NCBI RefSeq assembly: GCF_963678635.1
Contig: NC_087065.1
Span: 40,363,430 to 40,427,429, forward strand
Direction: 5' to 3'
Source: Symsagittifera roscoffensis
Taxonomy: Eukaryota > Xenacoelomorpha > Acoela > Convolutidae
DNA length: 64,000 nt
In this document: one piece after another, positions 1 through 11,270 of the stretch
How positions within the stretch are numbered: the first letter of the stretch is position 1
How the letters are laid out: each line of letters opens with the position of its first letter
The notes under the pieces: generated by a model
Seen by the model: the letters and a program-made list of their open reading frames with translations, nothing else
Told to the model about the DNA's origin: nothing
Database searches by the model: none
Program-made: the position numbers and the translations under genes

Positions 1-240
1 CTCAAAATTTCAAAGGAAAAAAAACTAATTTTCGAGGCTTAAATCAAGTATAAATAAGCTATTGAGAGCCTGCTTGCTCGTTCACCTTTAGACGCTCGAA
101 ATTAGACTAAAAATCAAAAATTTCGAATCGGTTTTTCTCGACACAAAAAAAACTTAAACATCGTTCGAATCACGACTAAAAGAGCTTTGATATGATATAT
201 CACTGAAACGTATCCAATGATTATTTGTGATACCTGATTT

Positions 241-570
241 CAGGGTGGGTCTAAGATTTTATCGAAGGGGGGATTTAAAAAAAAAAATTTTGTCGACCTT
301 TTTTTTTTTTGCTCAGAATTGATTTTCTAAGCTCTCCCAAATCACTATAAAAATCCCATTTTCACCAAAATTTCAGCGCCGCGGGCAATTTTCTAAAAAA
401 AAAATAGGCCAAAAAAAGGAGTTCTCAGTCACTTTTTGGAAAATGTTGGCCAAAAATCGCGTTTTCGGCGCGCGTTGCCCCTCAAAAATGGTATATTTTG
501 GCGCCAAAGGCGCCTTTAGAAAAACTTTAGAGTCAGTCAGCCAACAAGGGGAGACCCGATTCGTCTGGTG
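241..570. mobile_element. hAT-like MITE inside tandem copy 1
   Basis: A 330-bp insertion beginning CAGGGTGGGTC is flanked by a perfect 8-bp direct repeat CCTGATTT (233-240 and 571-578), the target-duplication length of hAT transposons. Its interior (purine-rich start, GGCGCGCG core, GCGCCAAAGGCGCC palindrome) is clearly related to the separate element at 14561-14980. No ORF is present, so it is non-autonomous. The right terminus appears shortened relative to the 14.5-kb copy. Confidence 0.75.
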
Positions 571-1439
571 CCTGATTTAGCGTGAAAAACAAAAACTAAA
601 AAACACCCGAAGTTCCTCCCAATTTTCAATAGTCGGAATCGAAATAACTTGTGGAAATCTTTCTTAAATTGAAAAATGAGACCACCATTCAGGGTAGCGC
701 GGGTAAGAGGTTCAAGGCTCTTTTACTCTTTTACTGTAACTTTAGGAGCAGTTTTAACACATGCAAAAGCAGCCTTCCACCGATACAACACAATTAGCCG
801 TCAGAAAAAGAGACAAAGCATGAGAAAAGAAAAGTTTAAAAATCATGATATACCAAAATACGTTTGTCTCGATGTGCATTGAAGGAAACTATTTTGCGGG
901 AAAAAAACTGAAATTTTGGAGCACGCAATCAGGAAGACGATTGACAGCTTTAATTAAGCATAAAAAATTGCGCAGCGGTGACTAAGCCGATTATACTTGG
1001 GTCGACGTTTGTTGAGCCGGAAAAAAAAGATTGCATAACTTGGTGCAAACAAAAACAAAGCATAGCCAACTGACAGTTGGAAAAGCGTAATGAACGCAAA
1101 TAAATGCAAAAAACTTGCAAATTTTAAATAAAAACTAGCGTGTAACTTCAAGCTTCAAATAGATTTAAAAAACGTGAAAACTGCTTATATATCAAACATA
1201 TGAAAAACAAAGGAAGGAATGCAACAGTGACATTATACGGGGGCATCCAACAACATGTATAATTTCAAAAGTTGGACGATAAAAAGTTTTCAACTTTGAG
1301 GTTCTGTTAAAACTAAAATGGCTAAATCTCCGAACTAATGGGTTTCAGATGTTCGAATTTTGAATTCAGAAACAAAACCCTAAAATGGCCTGAAATATCA
1401 ATAAAATTTCTGAAATCTCATTTGAAATATCAATTTCGA

Positions 1440-2110
1440 AAACGTAAACAATTTGAGCAAAAATATTACGATGGAGGCCATATCTGCAACTGCTGGTAGT
1501 AACCCACTTCACACCACAAATGAGTCGACCAATTCAAAATTTGAGATGTATTTTTTTGAAAACTGGAACTTTTGAAAATAATTGAAAAATCATAAAACGC
1601 AATATCTAGGAAAGTGAAATGCATTGAGCAGTCAAATTTGGCATTGAGCAGTCAAGATATGAACTCCTGAGGCATTAAGGATTTCATAATTTTTTTAATC
1701 AAGTTTTTTGAAAAAAAACGTCATGTCTCGGAAACCTAAAGCATTTGAGCAGTCGCAATTGAAAGCCAGATTTTCACCTCCTGAGAATACCCCACTGTTT
1801 CCAATCACAAGTTGGAAATTTCGAATATTTCGAACTTTTTCAATTCAAAGTTTTCTGATATTTTGAAGAAAAAATTTTTTAAAAAGTCTTATCTCGAAAA
1901 CTACAGGAAATTGAGCAGTCATATCTGGAGGCAAGATTTGCAGGCCCTGAGACTACATGACAACACACAACTACAAATTTGAGGATTTGAATTTTTGTCA
2001 AATTTCTTTATTCAAAAATCACAAAAGTAGTATCTTATAACTAAAATGATTTGGGTATTCATAATTTGATGCCACATTGGCGACCCACGTGGAAGCCTGA
2101 CAGCATACCA
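1440..2110. repeat. Diverged ~150-bp subrepeats within the 3-kb unit
   Basis: Around 1452, 1620, 1740, 1908 and 2047 the sequence returns to a common pattern: an A-rich stretch, a TTGAGCAGTC-like core (weakest in the outer members), and then a CCTGAG/CCTGA-type segment followed by ACCACA or CATACCAC. These are about five old tandem repeats nested inside the younger 3-kb repeat. Equivalent blocks occur in copies 2 and 3. Confidence 0.5.
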
Positions 2111-2702
2111 CTCTTGGTTTGCTTATTTCAAACTTAGTGAAATAAACCCTGAAATCAAATGGGAAAATCAACAAAAATTTAACCGGAGCAAAATACCATA
2201 TAGCTTAACCATGAAATTTTTTCGAAATGCATCACTGGTACGTTGAAAAGCTTGAGCATGGCGATATAAGTGAAGCCAGCATTCGAATATCTAATTAATA
2301 GATATATGGTTCTAAAGCTCTCTGAAGATCACTAGTACTTTAAATTTGACCCCTTTTTTTATGAAAGTAACCCTTTTTGAGAAACCTGGATCAACAAGAA
2401 AAAAAGTTTTTTTCGCTGGGAATTTGAAAAAAAAACTCCACTTCAGAAACTAGAAGTTCCACTTTTGAAAAATCTCAAATTTCAAATTAAAAAAAAGATG
2501 CCCTTCAAGCTCTTTGGATTTATGATTGACATTTTGGATTAAATTACACCAATTTAAACAAGCTGGATCAACAAGTAATTAATATATTTCACTGGGTAAT
2601 CTCATATTTAAATTCGATTTTCGAAATTAGAAGTTGATCACGTTTTTCGTTAAAACTACACATTTGCTGATCGGTAAATTGCCTTTCTTTTAACAAAGGA
2701 AA

Positions 2703-2840
2703 TGACGTCAACTGAAAAAACCAAACAGCGAAAAATCAAAAATAAGCGCGAAAAGTTTTCCTTAAAACACAAAATAAAAAATCGCCAAGACCTATATAAG
2801 AGTACTCATTACGTTCATTACTCTGAATAAAGCCAGAGCA
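2703..2840 (+). promoter_or_regulatory. CRE plus TATA promoter-like module of the tandem unit (copy 1)
   Basis: A perfect TGACGTCA palindrome (2703-2710) is followed about 90 bp later by TATATAAG (2793-2800). After that come a pyrimidine-flanked TCATTA and a GATAAAATTATC palindrome. The arrangement recurs in copy 2 (TGACGTCA 5519-5526, TATA near 5609) and copy 3 (8674-8681, TATA near 8764). A diverged TATA/TTCATTA version is present near 10575-10615 outside the array. This resembles a pol II core promoter reading rightward; transcription is inferred only. Confidence 0.35.
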
Positions 2841-3389
2841 AAAAGATAAAATTATCTGCCATGGTTATGAATCTGTTGTAGTTTAGAAACGGAATCAGAC
2901 GTCTCAAATTCTCCAGGTCTCTGCTATTCAACTGAGGTAAAAACAAACCGAAATTAAAACTAGGATAGCCGGTTGCTGTGCCAATCAAACAGAATTTCCG
3001 ACCATAATCTCAAAAAAGTAAAACAGGTTTTTAAAATTAGTATAGTTTTTTTGCATTAGGAAAGTTGGACAACAGTTTTGGTAGAAAATGACTAGAAAAA
3101 ATTTTTAAAAAAACCGAAAACAAAGTTTTTCGCGGAATTTTTTTTTAATTTTGAATCTCAAAATTTCAAAGGAAAAAAAACTAATTTTCGAGGCTTAAAT
3201 CAAGTATAAATAAGCTATTGCGAGCCTGCTTGCTCGTTCACCTTTAGACGCTCGAAATTAGACTAAAAATCAAAAATTTCGAATCGGTTTTTCTCGACAC
3301 AGAAAAAAACTTAAACATCGTTCGAATCACGACTAAAAGAGCTTTGATATGTTATATCACTGAAACCTATCCAATGATTATTTGTGATA

Positions 3390-3415
3390 CCTGATTTTAG
3401 GGTGGTGTCTGATTT
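3390..3415. other. MITE loss scar in tandem copy 2
   Basis: Where copies 1 and 3 carry the MITE, copy 2 has CCTGATTT, ten bases (TAGGGTGGTG) and TCTGATTT. The ten bases match the first and last bases of the element. This is what imprecise excision or a near-complete internal deletion would leave, not what a never-occupied site would show. Confidence 0.6.
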
Positions 3416-6213
3416 AGCGTGAAAAACAAAAACTAAAAAACACCCGAAGTTCCTCCCAATTTTCAATAGTCGGAATCGAAATAACTTGTGGAAATCTTTC
3501 TTAAATTGAAAAATGAGACCACCATTCAGGGTAGCGCGGGTAAGAGGTTCAAGGCTCTTTTACTCTTTTATTGTAACTTTAGGAGCAGTTTTAACACATG
3601 CAAAATCAGCCTTCCACCGATACAACACAATTAGCCGTCAGAAAAAGAGACAAAGCATGAGAAAAGAAAAGTTTAAATATCATGATATACCAAAATACGT
3701 TTGTCTCGATGTGCAAGGAAACTATTTTGCGGGAAAAAAAACTGAAATTTTGGAGCACGCAATCAGGAAGACGACTGACAGCTTTAAATAAGCATAAAAA
3801 ATTGCGCAGCGGTGACTAAGCCGATTATACTTGGGTCGACGTTTGTTGAGCCGGAAAAAAAAGATTGCATAACTTGGTGCAAACAAAAACAAAGCATAGC
3901 CAACTGACAGTTGGAAAAGCGTAATGAACGCAAATAAATGCAAAAAACTTGCAAATTTTAAATAAAAACTAGCGTGTAACTTCAAGCTTCAAATAGATTT
4001 AAAAAACGTGAAAACTGCTTATATATCAAACATATGAAAAACAAAGGAAGGAATGCAACAGTGACATTATACGGGGGCATCCAACAACATGTATAATTTC
4101 AAAAGTTGGACGATAGAAAGTTTTCAACTTTGAGGTTCTGTTAAAACTAAAATGGCTAAATCTCCGAACTAATGGGTTTCAGATGTTCGAATTTTGAATT
4201 CAGAAACAAAACCCTAAAATGGCCTGAAATATCAATAAAATTTCTGAAATCTCATTTGAAATATCAATTTCGAAAACGTAAACAATTTGAGCAAAAATAT
4301 TACGATGGAGGCCATATCTGCAACTGCTGGTAGTAACCCACTTCACACCACAAATGAGTCGACCAATTCAAAATTTGAGATGTATTTTTTTTGAAAACTG
4401 GAACTTCTGAAAATAATTGAAAAATCATAAAACGCAATATCTAGGAAAGTGAAATGCATTGAGCAGTCAAATTTGGCATTGAGCAGTCAAGATATGAACT
4501 CCTGAGGCATTAAGGATTTCATAATTTTTTTAATCAAGTTTTTTGAAAAAAATTTCATGTCTCGGAAACCTAAAGCATTTGAGCAGTCGCAATTGAAAGC
4601 CAGATTTTCACCTCCTGAGAATACCTCACTGTTTCCAATCACAAGGTTGGAAATTTCAAATCAAAGTTTTCTGATATTTTGAAGAAAAAAAATTTTAAAA
4701 AGTCTTATCTCGAAAACTACAGGAAATTGAGCAGTCATATCTGGAGGCAATATTTGCAGGCCCTGAGACTACATGACAACACACAACTACAAATTTGAGG
4801 ATTTAAATTTTTGTCAAATTTCTTTATTCAAAAATCAGAAAAGTAGTATCTTATAACTAAAATGATTTGGGTATTCATAATTTGATGCCACAATGGCGAC
4901 CCACGTGGAAGCCTGACAGCATACCACTCTTGGTTTGCTTATTTCAAACTTAGTGAAATAAACCCTGAAATCAAATGGGAAAATCAACAAAAATTTAACC
5001 GGAACAAAATACCATATAGCTTAACCATGAAATTTTTTCGAAATGCATCACTGGTACGTTGAAAAGCTTGAGCATGGCGATATAAGTGAAGCCAGCATTC
5101 GAATATCTAATTAATAGATATATGGTTCTAAAGCTCTCTGAAGATCACTAGTACTTTAAATTTGACCCCTTTTTTTATGAAAGTAACCCTTTTTGAGAAA
5201 CCTGGATCAACAAGAAAAAAAGTTTTTTTCGCTGGGAATTTGAAAAAAAAACTCCACTTCAGAAACTAGAAGTTCCACTTTTGAAAAATCTCAAATTTCA
5301 AATTAAAAAAAAGATGCCCTTCAAGCTCTTTGGATTTATGATTGACATTTTGGATTAAATTACACCAATTTAAACAAGCTGGATCAACAAGTAATTAATA
5401 TATTTCACTGGGTAATCTCATAATCAAATTCGATTTTCGAAATTAGAAGTTGATCACGTTTTTCGTTAAAACTACACATTTGCTGATCGGTAAATTGCCT
5501 TTCTTTTAACAAAGGAAATGACGTCAACTGGAAAAACCAAACAGCGAAAAATCAAAAATAAGCGCGAAAAGTTTTCCTTAAAACACAAAATAAAAAATCG
5601 CCAAGACCTATATAAGAGTACTCATTACGTTCATTACTCTGAATAAAGCCAGAGCAAAAAGATAAAATTATCTGCCATGGTTATGAATCTGTTGTAGTTT
5701 AGAAACGGAATCAGACGTCTCAAATTCTCCAGGTCTCTGCTATTCAACTGAGGTAAAAACAAACCGAAATTAAAACTAGGATAGCCGGTTGCTGTGCCAA
5801 TCAAACAGAATTTCCGACCATAATCTCAAAAAAGTAAAACAGGTTTTTAAAATTAGTATCGTTTTTTTTGCATTAGGAAAGTTGGACAACAGTTTTGGTA
5901 GAAAATGACTAGAAAAATTTTAAAAAAAAACCGAAAACAAATTTTTCGCAGAATTTTTTTTAAATTTTGAATCTCAAAATTTCAAAGGAAAAAAAACTAA
6001 TTTTCGAGGCTTAAATCAAGTATAAATAAGCTATTGCGAGCCTGCTTGCTCGTTCACCTTTAGACGCTCGAAATTAGACTAAAAATCAAAAATTTCGAAT
6101 CGGTTTTTCTCGACACAGAAAAAAACTTAAACATCGTTCGAATCACGACTAAAAGAGCTTTGATACGTTATATCACTGAAACCTATCCAATGATTATTTG
6201 TGATACCTGATTT

Positions 6214-6542
6214 TAGGGTGGGCCTAAGATTTTTTCGAAGGGGGGATTTTGAAAACAAAAAAATTTTGTCGACCTTTTTTTTTTGCTCAGAATTGATTTT
6301 CTAAGCTCTCCCAAATCACTATAAAAATCCCATTTTCACCAAAATTTCAGCGCCGCGGGCAATTTTCTAAAAAAAAACAGGCCAAAAAAGGAGTTCTCAG
6401 TCACTTTTTGGAATATGTTGGCCAAAAATCGCATTTTCGGCGCGCGTTGCCCCTCAAAAATGGTTTATTTTGGCGCCAAAGGCGCCTTTAGAAAAACTTT
6501 AGAGTCAGTCAGCCAACAAGGGGAGACCCGATTCGTCTGGTG
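6214..6542. mobile_element. hAT-like MITE inside tandem copy 3
   Basis: This is the same insertion at the same position as in copy 1, about 329 bp, between CCTGATTT repeats at 6206-6213 and 6543-6550. It starts TAGGG rather than CAGGG. The shared site and duplication show that it was carried by duplication of the unit rather than by a second insertion. Confidence 0.75.
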
Positions 6543-9037
6543 CCTGATTTAGCGTGAAAAACAAAAACTAAAAAACACCCGAAGTGCCTCCCAATTTTCA
6601 ATAGTCGGAATCGAAATAACTTGTGGAAATCTTTCTTAAATTGAAAAATGAGACCACCATTCAGGGTAGCGCGGGTAAGAGGTTCAAGGCTCTTTTACTC
6701 TTTTATTGTAACTTTAGGAGCAGTTTTAACACATGCAAAATCAGCCTTCCACCGATACAACACAATTAGCCGTCAGAAAAAGAGACAAAGCATGAGAAAA
6801 GAAAAGTTTAAAAATCATGATATACCAAAATACGTTTGTCTCGATGTGCATTGAAGGAAACTATTTTGCGGGAAAAAAAACTGAAATTTTGGAGCACGCA
6901 ATCAGGAAGACGATTGACAGCTTTAAATAAGCATAAAAAATTGCGCAGCGGTGACTAAGCCGATTATACTTGGGTCGACGTTTGTTGAGCCGGAAAAAAA
7001 AGATTGCATAACTTGGTGCAAACAAAAACAAAGCATAGCCAACTGACAGTTGGAAAAGCGTAATGAACGCAAATAAATGCAAAAAAATTGCAAATTTTAA
7101 ATAAAAACTAGCGTGTAACTTCAAGCTTCAAATAGATTTAAAAAACGTGAAAACTGCTTATATATCAAACATATGAAAAACAAAGGAAGGAATGCAACAG
7201 TGACATTATACGGGGGCATCCAACAACACATATAATTTCAAAAGTTGGACGATAAAAAGTTTTCAACTTTGAGGTTCTGTTAAAACTAAAATGGCTAAAT
7301 CTCCGAACTAATGGGTTTCAGATGTTCGAATTTTGAATTCAGAAACAAAACCCTAAAATGGCCTGAAATATTAATAAAATTTCTGAAATCTCATTTGAAA
7401 TATCAATTTCGAAAACGTAAACAATTTGAGCAAAAATATTACGATGGAGGCCATATCTGCAACTGCTGGTAGTAACCCACTTCACACCACAAATGAGTCA
7501 ACCAATTCAAAATTTGAGATGTATTTTTTTAAAAACTGGAACTTTTGAAAATAATTGAAAAATCATAAAACGCAATATCTAGGAAAGTGAAATGCATTGA
7601 GCAGTCAAATTTGGCATTGAGCAGTCAAGATATGAACTCCTGAGGCATTAAGGATTTCATAATTTTTTTAATCAAGTTTTTTGAAAAAAACGTCATGTCT
7701 CGGAAACCTAAAGCATTTGAGCAGTCGCAATTGAAAGCCAGATTTTCACCTCCTGAGAATACCTCATTGTTTCCAATCACAAGTTGGAAATTTCGAATAT
7801 TTCGAACTTTTTCAAATCAAAGTTTTCTGATATTTTGAAGAAAAAAAATTTTAAAAAGTCTTTTCTCGAAAACTACAGGAAATTGAGCAGTCATATCTGG
7901 AGGCAAGATTTGCAGGCCCTGAGACTACATGACAACACACAACTACAAATTTGAGTATTTAAATTTTTGTCAAATTTCTTTATTCAAAAATCACAAAAGT
8001 AGTATCTTATAACTAAAATGATTTGGGTATTCATAATTTGATGCCACATTGGCGACCCACGTGGAAGCCTGACAGCATACCACTCTTGGTTTGCTTATTT
8101 CAAACTTAGTGAAATAAACCCTGAAATCAAATGGGAAAATCAACAAATATTTAACCGGAGCAAAATACCATATAGCTTAACCATGAAATTTTTTCGAAAT
8201 GCATCACTGGTACGTTGAAAAGCTTGAGCATGGCGATAAAAGTGAAGCCAGCATTCGAATATCTAATTAATAGATATATGGTTCTAAAGCTCTCTGAAGA
8301 TCACTAGTACTTTAAATTTGACCCCTTTTTTATGAAAGTAACCCTTTTTGAGAAACCTGGATCAACAAGAAAAAAAGTTTTTTTCGCTGGGAATTTGAAA
8401 AAAAAACTCCACTTCAGAAACTAGAAGTTCCACTTTTGAAAAATCTCAAATTTCAAATTTAAAAAAAGATGCCCTTCAAGCTCTTTGGATTTATGATTGA
8501 CATTTTGGATTAAATTACACCAATTTAAACAAGCTGGATCAACAAGTAATTAATATATTTCACTGGGTAATCTCATATTTAAATTCGATTTTCGAAATTA
8601 GAAGTTGATCACGTTTTTCGTTAAAACTACACATTTGCTGATCGGTAAATTGCCTTTCTTTTAACAAAGGAAATGACGTCAACTGAAAAAACCAAACAGC
8701 GAAAAATCAAAAATAAGCGCGAAAAGTTTTCCTTAAAACACAAAATAAAAAATCGCCAAGACCTATATAAGAGTACTCATTAATTACGTTCATTACTCTG
8801 AATAAAGCCAGAGCAAAAAGATAAAATTATCTAAAATCCGTGTTGATAAACTTAGAAATGATACTAGATAAAAGTACGCTATCAAGACAACCCGTAGTTA
8901 CCAGTAATGGCAACAAACAATTTAATTTGAATTTTCCTGAAATTGATTATGTCATCACAAATGATTCGTCAACTTGTTAAGCAAACTGCCCGCTCTAAAA
9001 CTTAGCCAACAAGTAGTTGCTGGCTAAGTTTAAAATT

Positions 9038-9234
9038 CGAAATGCTGAAAAGAGCTGACATTTTTTTCTTTGCAGTTGTGACGTTGATTTTTTTTTCAAA
9101 AAACAAGTCAGCTGTTCGTTTCTGAGTCCAAGAACCCAAGGAAACAGAAACGAACAACTGACTTGTTTTTTGAAGAAAAAAAAATCTACTTTGCAACATC
9201 AAAGAAAAAAAATGTCAGCTCTTTTCAGCATTCG
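9038..9234. mobile_element. Foldback (palindromic) element
   Basis: The two arms, roughly 85-90 nt each, are imperfect reverse complements around a short centre near 9130. The outer ends CGAAATGCTGAAAAGAGC and GCTCTTTTCAGCATTCG pair almost perfectly. A smaller hairpin (CTTAGCCA...TGGCTAAG, 9001-9028) lies just outside. There is no coding capacity; it looks like a MITE or foldback transposon. Confidence 0.6.
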
Positions 9235-9240
9235 CATGTT

Positions 9241-10510
9241 AACCACAATTTAAGATTGTCACTTCTGTGACAAAATGAACCTTTGCTTCTCGGCTTTGAA
9301 CGGGTAGTTTTAAAAAAAAATCAAATATTTTTGAATAAACTTAACAACTTGATTTTCCGGTATCCATACTTTTTTCTGCAAAATCAGGTCGCGGCAGCTT
9401 AAGTAGAAAGAATCCAAAAACTGAGTTTCTCGACTGAGCGCATAATCTGAGGGTTGTGAAGTCAAAAAGTTTCCATAAACGGTCAAAGCTTCAAATCTTA
9501 AGCTTCAAACCTTTGACTTGTTTGAAGGCCTTACTTCTTTCTGGAAGAATTTGAGCGCAATCTTTTAACATTGGAAAAGAGTAATGAACGCAAGCTAACA
9601 TTAAAAAAACGCTGGTTTTCTTCAAAAAAACTCAACTTTCGAATTTCAAAGAAAAAAAAATAGATGCCCTTTAAGCTCTTGAAATTTCTAGAACATTTTA
9701 AGATTCAAAATCTTTATCTTCAAAATAAATTCCAATTTTGAAACTAAAAATCGTTCAAGTTTTTCCGCCATTTCATTGTTCGTATTTGGAGAGTGCTAAC
9801 TACGTCACTTTCAGCTGATGAATTTCAATTGTTTCTTGAAAAAAATCAACTTCACAACTTCAAAGAAAAAAAATGTCAGCTCCAGCATTTCGAATTTTAA
9901 ACACAATTTAAGATAGTCACTTTTGTGATAAAACCAACCTTTGCTTCTCGCAACCGGTTCTATCAATTGAGATTATCATCTCGGCTTTGATATATATTTT
10001 GTAATAAAATGGTCAAAAATTCAAAAACTTGATTTTCCGGTATCCATACTTTTTTCTGCAAAATCAGGTCGCGGTAGCTTAAGTAGAAAGAATCCAAAAA
10101 CTGGGTTTCTCGACTGAGCGCATAATCTGAGGGTTGTGAAGTCAAAAAGTTTCCATAAACGGTCAAAGCTTCATATCTTAAGCTTCGAACCTTTGACTTG
10201 TTTGAAGGCCATAACTTCTTTCTGGAAGAATTTGAGCGCAATCTTTTAACAATGGAAAAGAGTAATGAACGCAAGCTAACATTAAAAAAACACTGGTTTT
10301 CTTCAAAAAAACTCAACTTTCGAATTTCAAAGAAAAAAAATAGATCCCTTTAAGCTCTTGAAATTTCTAGAACATTTTAAGATTCAAAATCTTTATCTTC
10401 AAAATAAATTCCAATTTTGAAAGTAAAAATCGTTCAAGTTTCTCCGCCATTTCATTGTTCGTATTTGGAGAGTGCTAACTACGTCACTTTCAGCTGATGA
10501 ATTTCAATTG
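9241..10510. repeat. Direct duplication of ~600 bp
   Basis: About 9241-9834 and 9901-10510 are two copies of the same sequence; shared landmarks are CTTGATTTTCCGGTATCC at 9349 and 10029 and TTCGTATTTGGAGAGTGC at 9778 and 10456. Each copy ends near TACGTCACTTTCAGC. After the second copy comes a TATATAAG...TACGTTCATTA block like the promoter-like module of the 3-kb unit, so this region may be an old relative of that repeat. No gene is supported. Confidence 0.8.
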
Positions 10511-10679
10511 AACTCAAAAAGTGCATTATACCTAAGTGCATCAATATTATAAGACTTTTTCCTGAATAAAAAAAATCAGCAAGACATATATAAGAATCTT
10601 CACTACGTTCATTAATCTTAATAAGGGTAGACATTTAACCACTTATTGAACCACTTAGACCTATGATACCAGATTTGGC

Positions 10680-11260
10680 AAGATAGTTATCGAGAAAAGT
10701 CAAACAGAAAAAAAAAATGGTCAAAAAGTTGAAAAAAAATTGACTTTTCCGAGGGCCATAACTTCGTGTTTCAACAAAATTTCGGTATAACCACTTATAC
10801 AAAAGAGCTTCATATAACCATTTCTTCGGATTGAAACCAAAATCTCAGATATTGGACGATCGCTTTTTTGAAAACTTAAAGAAAGGTTTTTGAGAAAGGT
10901 TTAAAAAAAAAAACGGCCAAAACACCAAAAATTTTACTTTTCCGAGAGCGATAATTGTTTGTGTAAAAATTATTGTGAGAGGCCGCTAAAAAAAGGGAAG
11001 CTCGCCTGCCGGTTATCTCCATTGATCCCACAAATTCGGATTTGAGAGTTTAATTGTCGAGAACAGTCAAGGAAACAAAAAACGGTCTAAAACTAAAAAA
11101 ATTTTCTAAACCGAGGGCCGTACCTCTATAAGAATATAAATTTGAGCATAATTGCTTATGCATGGCAGCTTTACAAATCCTTTCTAGCCATTGAAATTAA
11201 AATCTCAGTTTTGAGAGTGTAGTTTTTGAAAAAATATGGGTCAAATATTCCCCCATCAGA
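10680..11260. repeat. Diverged ~180-bp tandem repeats
   Basis: Three units beginning near 10688, 10862 and 11058 share the order GAGAA-GTCAA, ACGGTC/GGCC-AAAA, TTTTCCGAGGGCC-ATAA, then ACCAAAATCTCAGATTT-type sequence. They are heavily diverged. Nothing coding is visible. Confidence 0.5.
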
Positions 11261-11270
11261 CTTTTTGGCT

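Larger units (their letters stand above)
1..8832. repeat. Tandem array of a ~3-kb unit (3 copies, last one truncated)
   Basis: Three head-to-tail copies begin at 1, 3157 and 5973 with the same sequence (CTCAAAATTTCAAAGG). They stay nearly identical until 8832, where copy 3 leaves the repeat about 300 bp before the expected end; the left edge is cut by the window. Copy 1 is 3156 bp and copy 2 is 2816 bp. Most of the size difference is a ~320-bp segment present in copies 1 and 3 and missing from copy 2. Copies 1 and 3 also share a 4-bp insertion near 877/6851 that copy 2 lacks, so they are each other's closest relatives. Small ORFs in the unit (such as 676-882 plus and 954-1151 minus) resemble no known protein and change length between copies, so I do not call genes. 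The whole stretch is AT-rich non-coding repeat. Confidence 0.95.

Noticed and set aside
676-882. Repeated small ORF starting MRPPFRVARVRGSRLF in all three tandem copies
   Set aside because: Length differs between copies (68, 92 and 68 codons), the sequence resembles nothing known, and an equally conserved ORF runs on the opposite strand. Conservation is explained by recent duplication.
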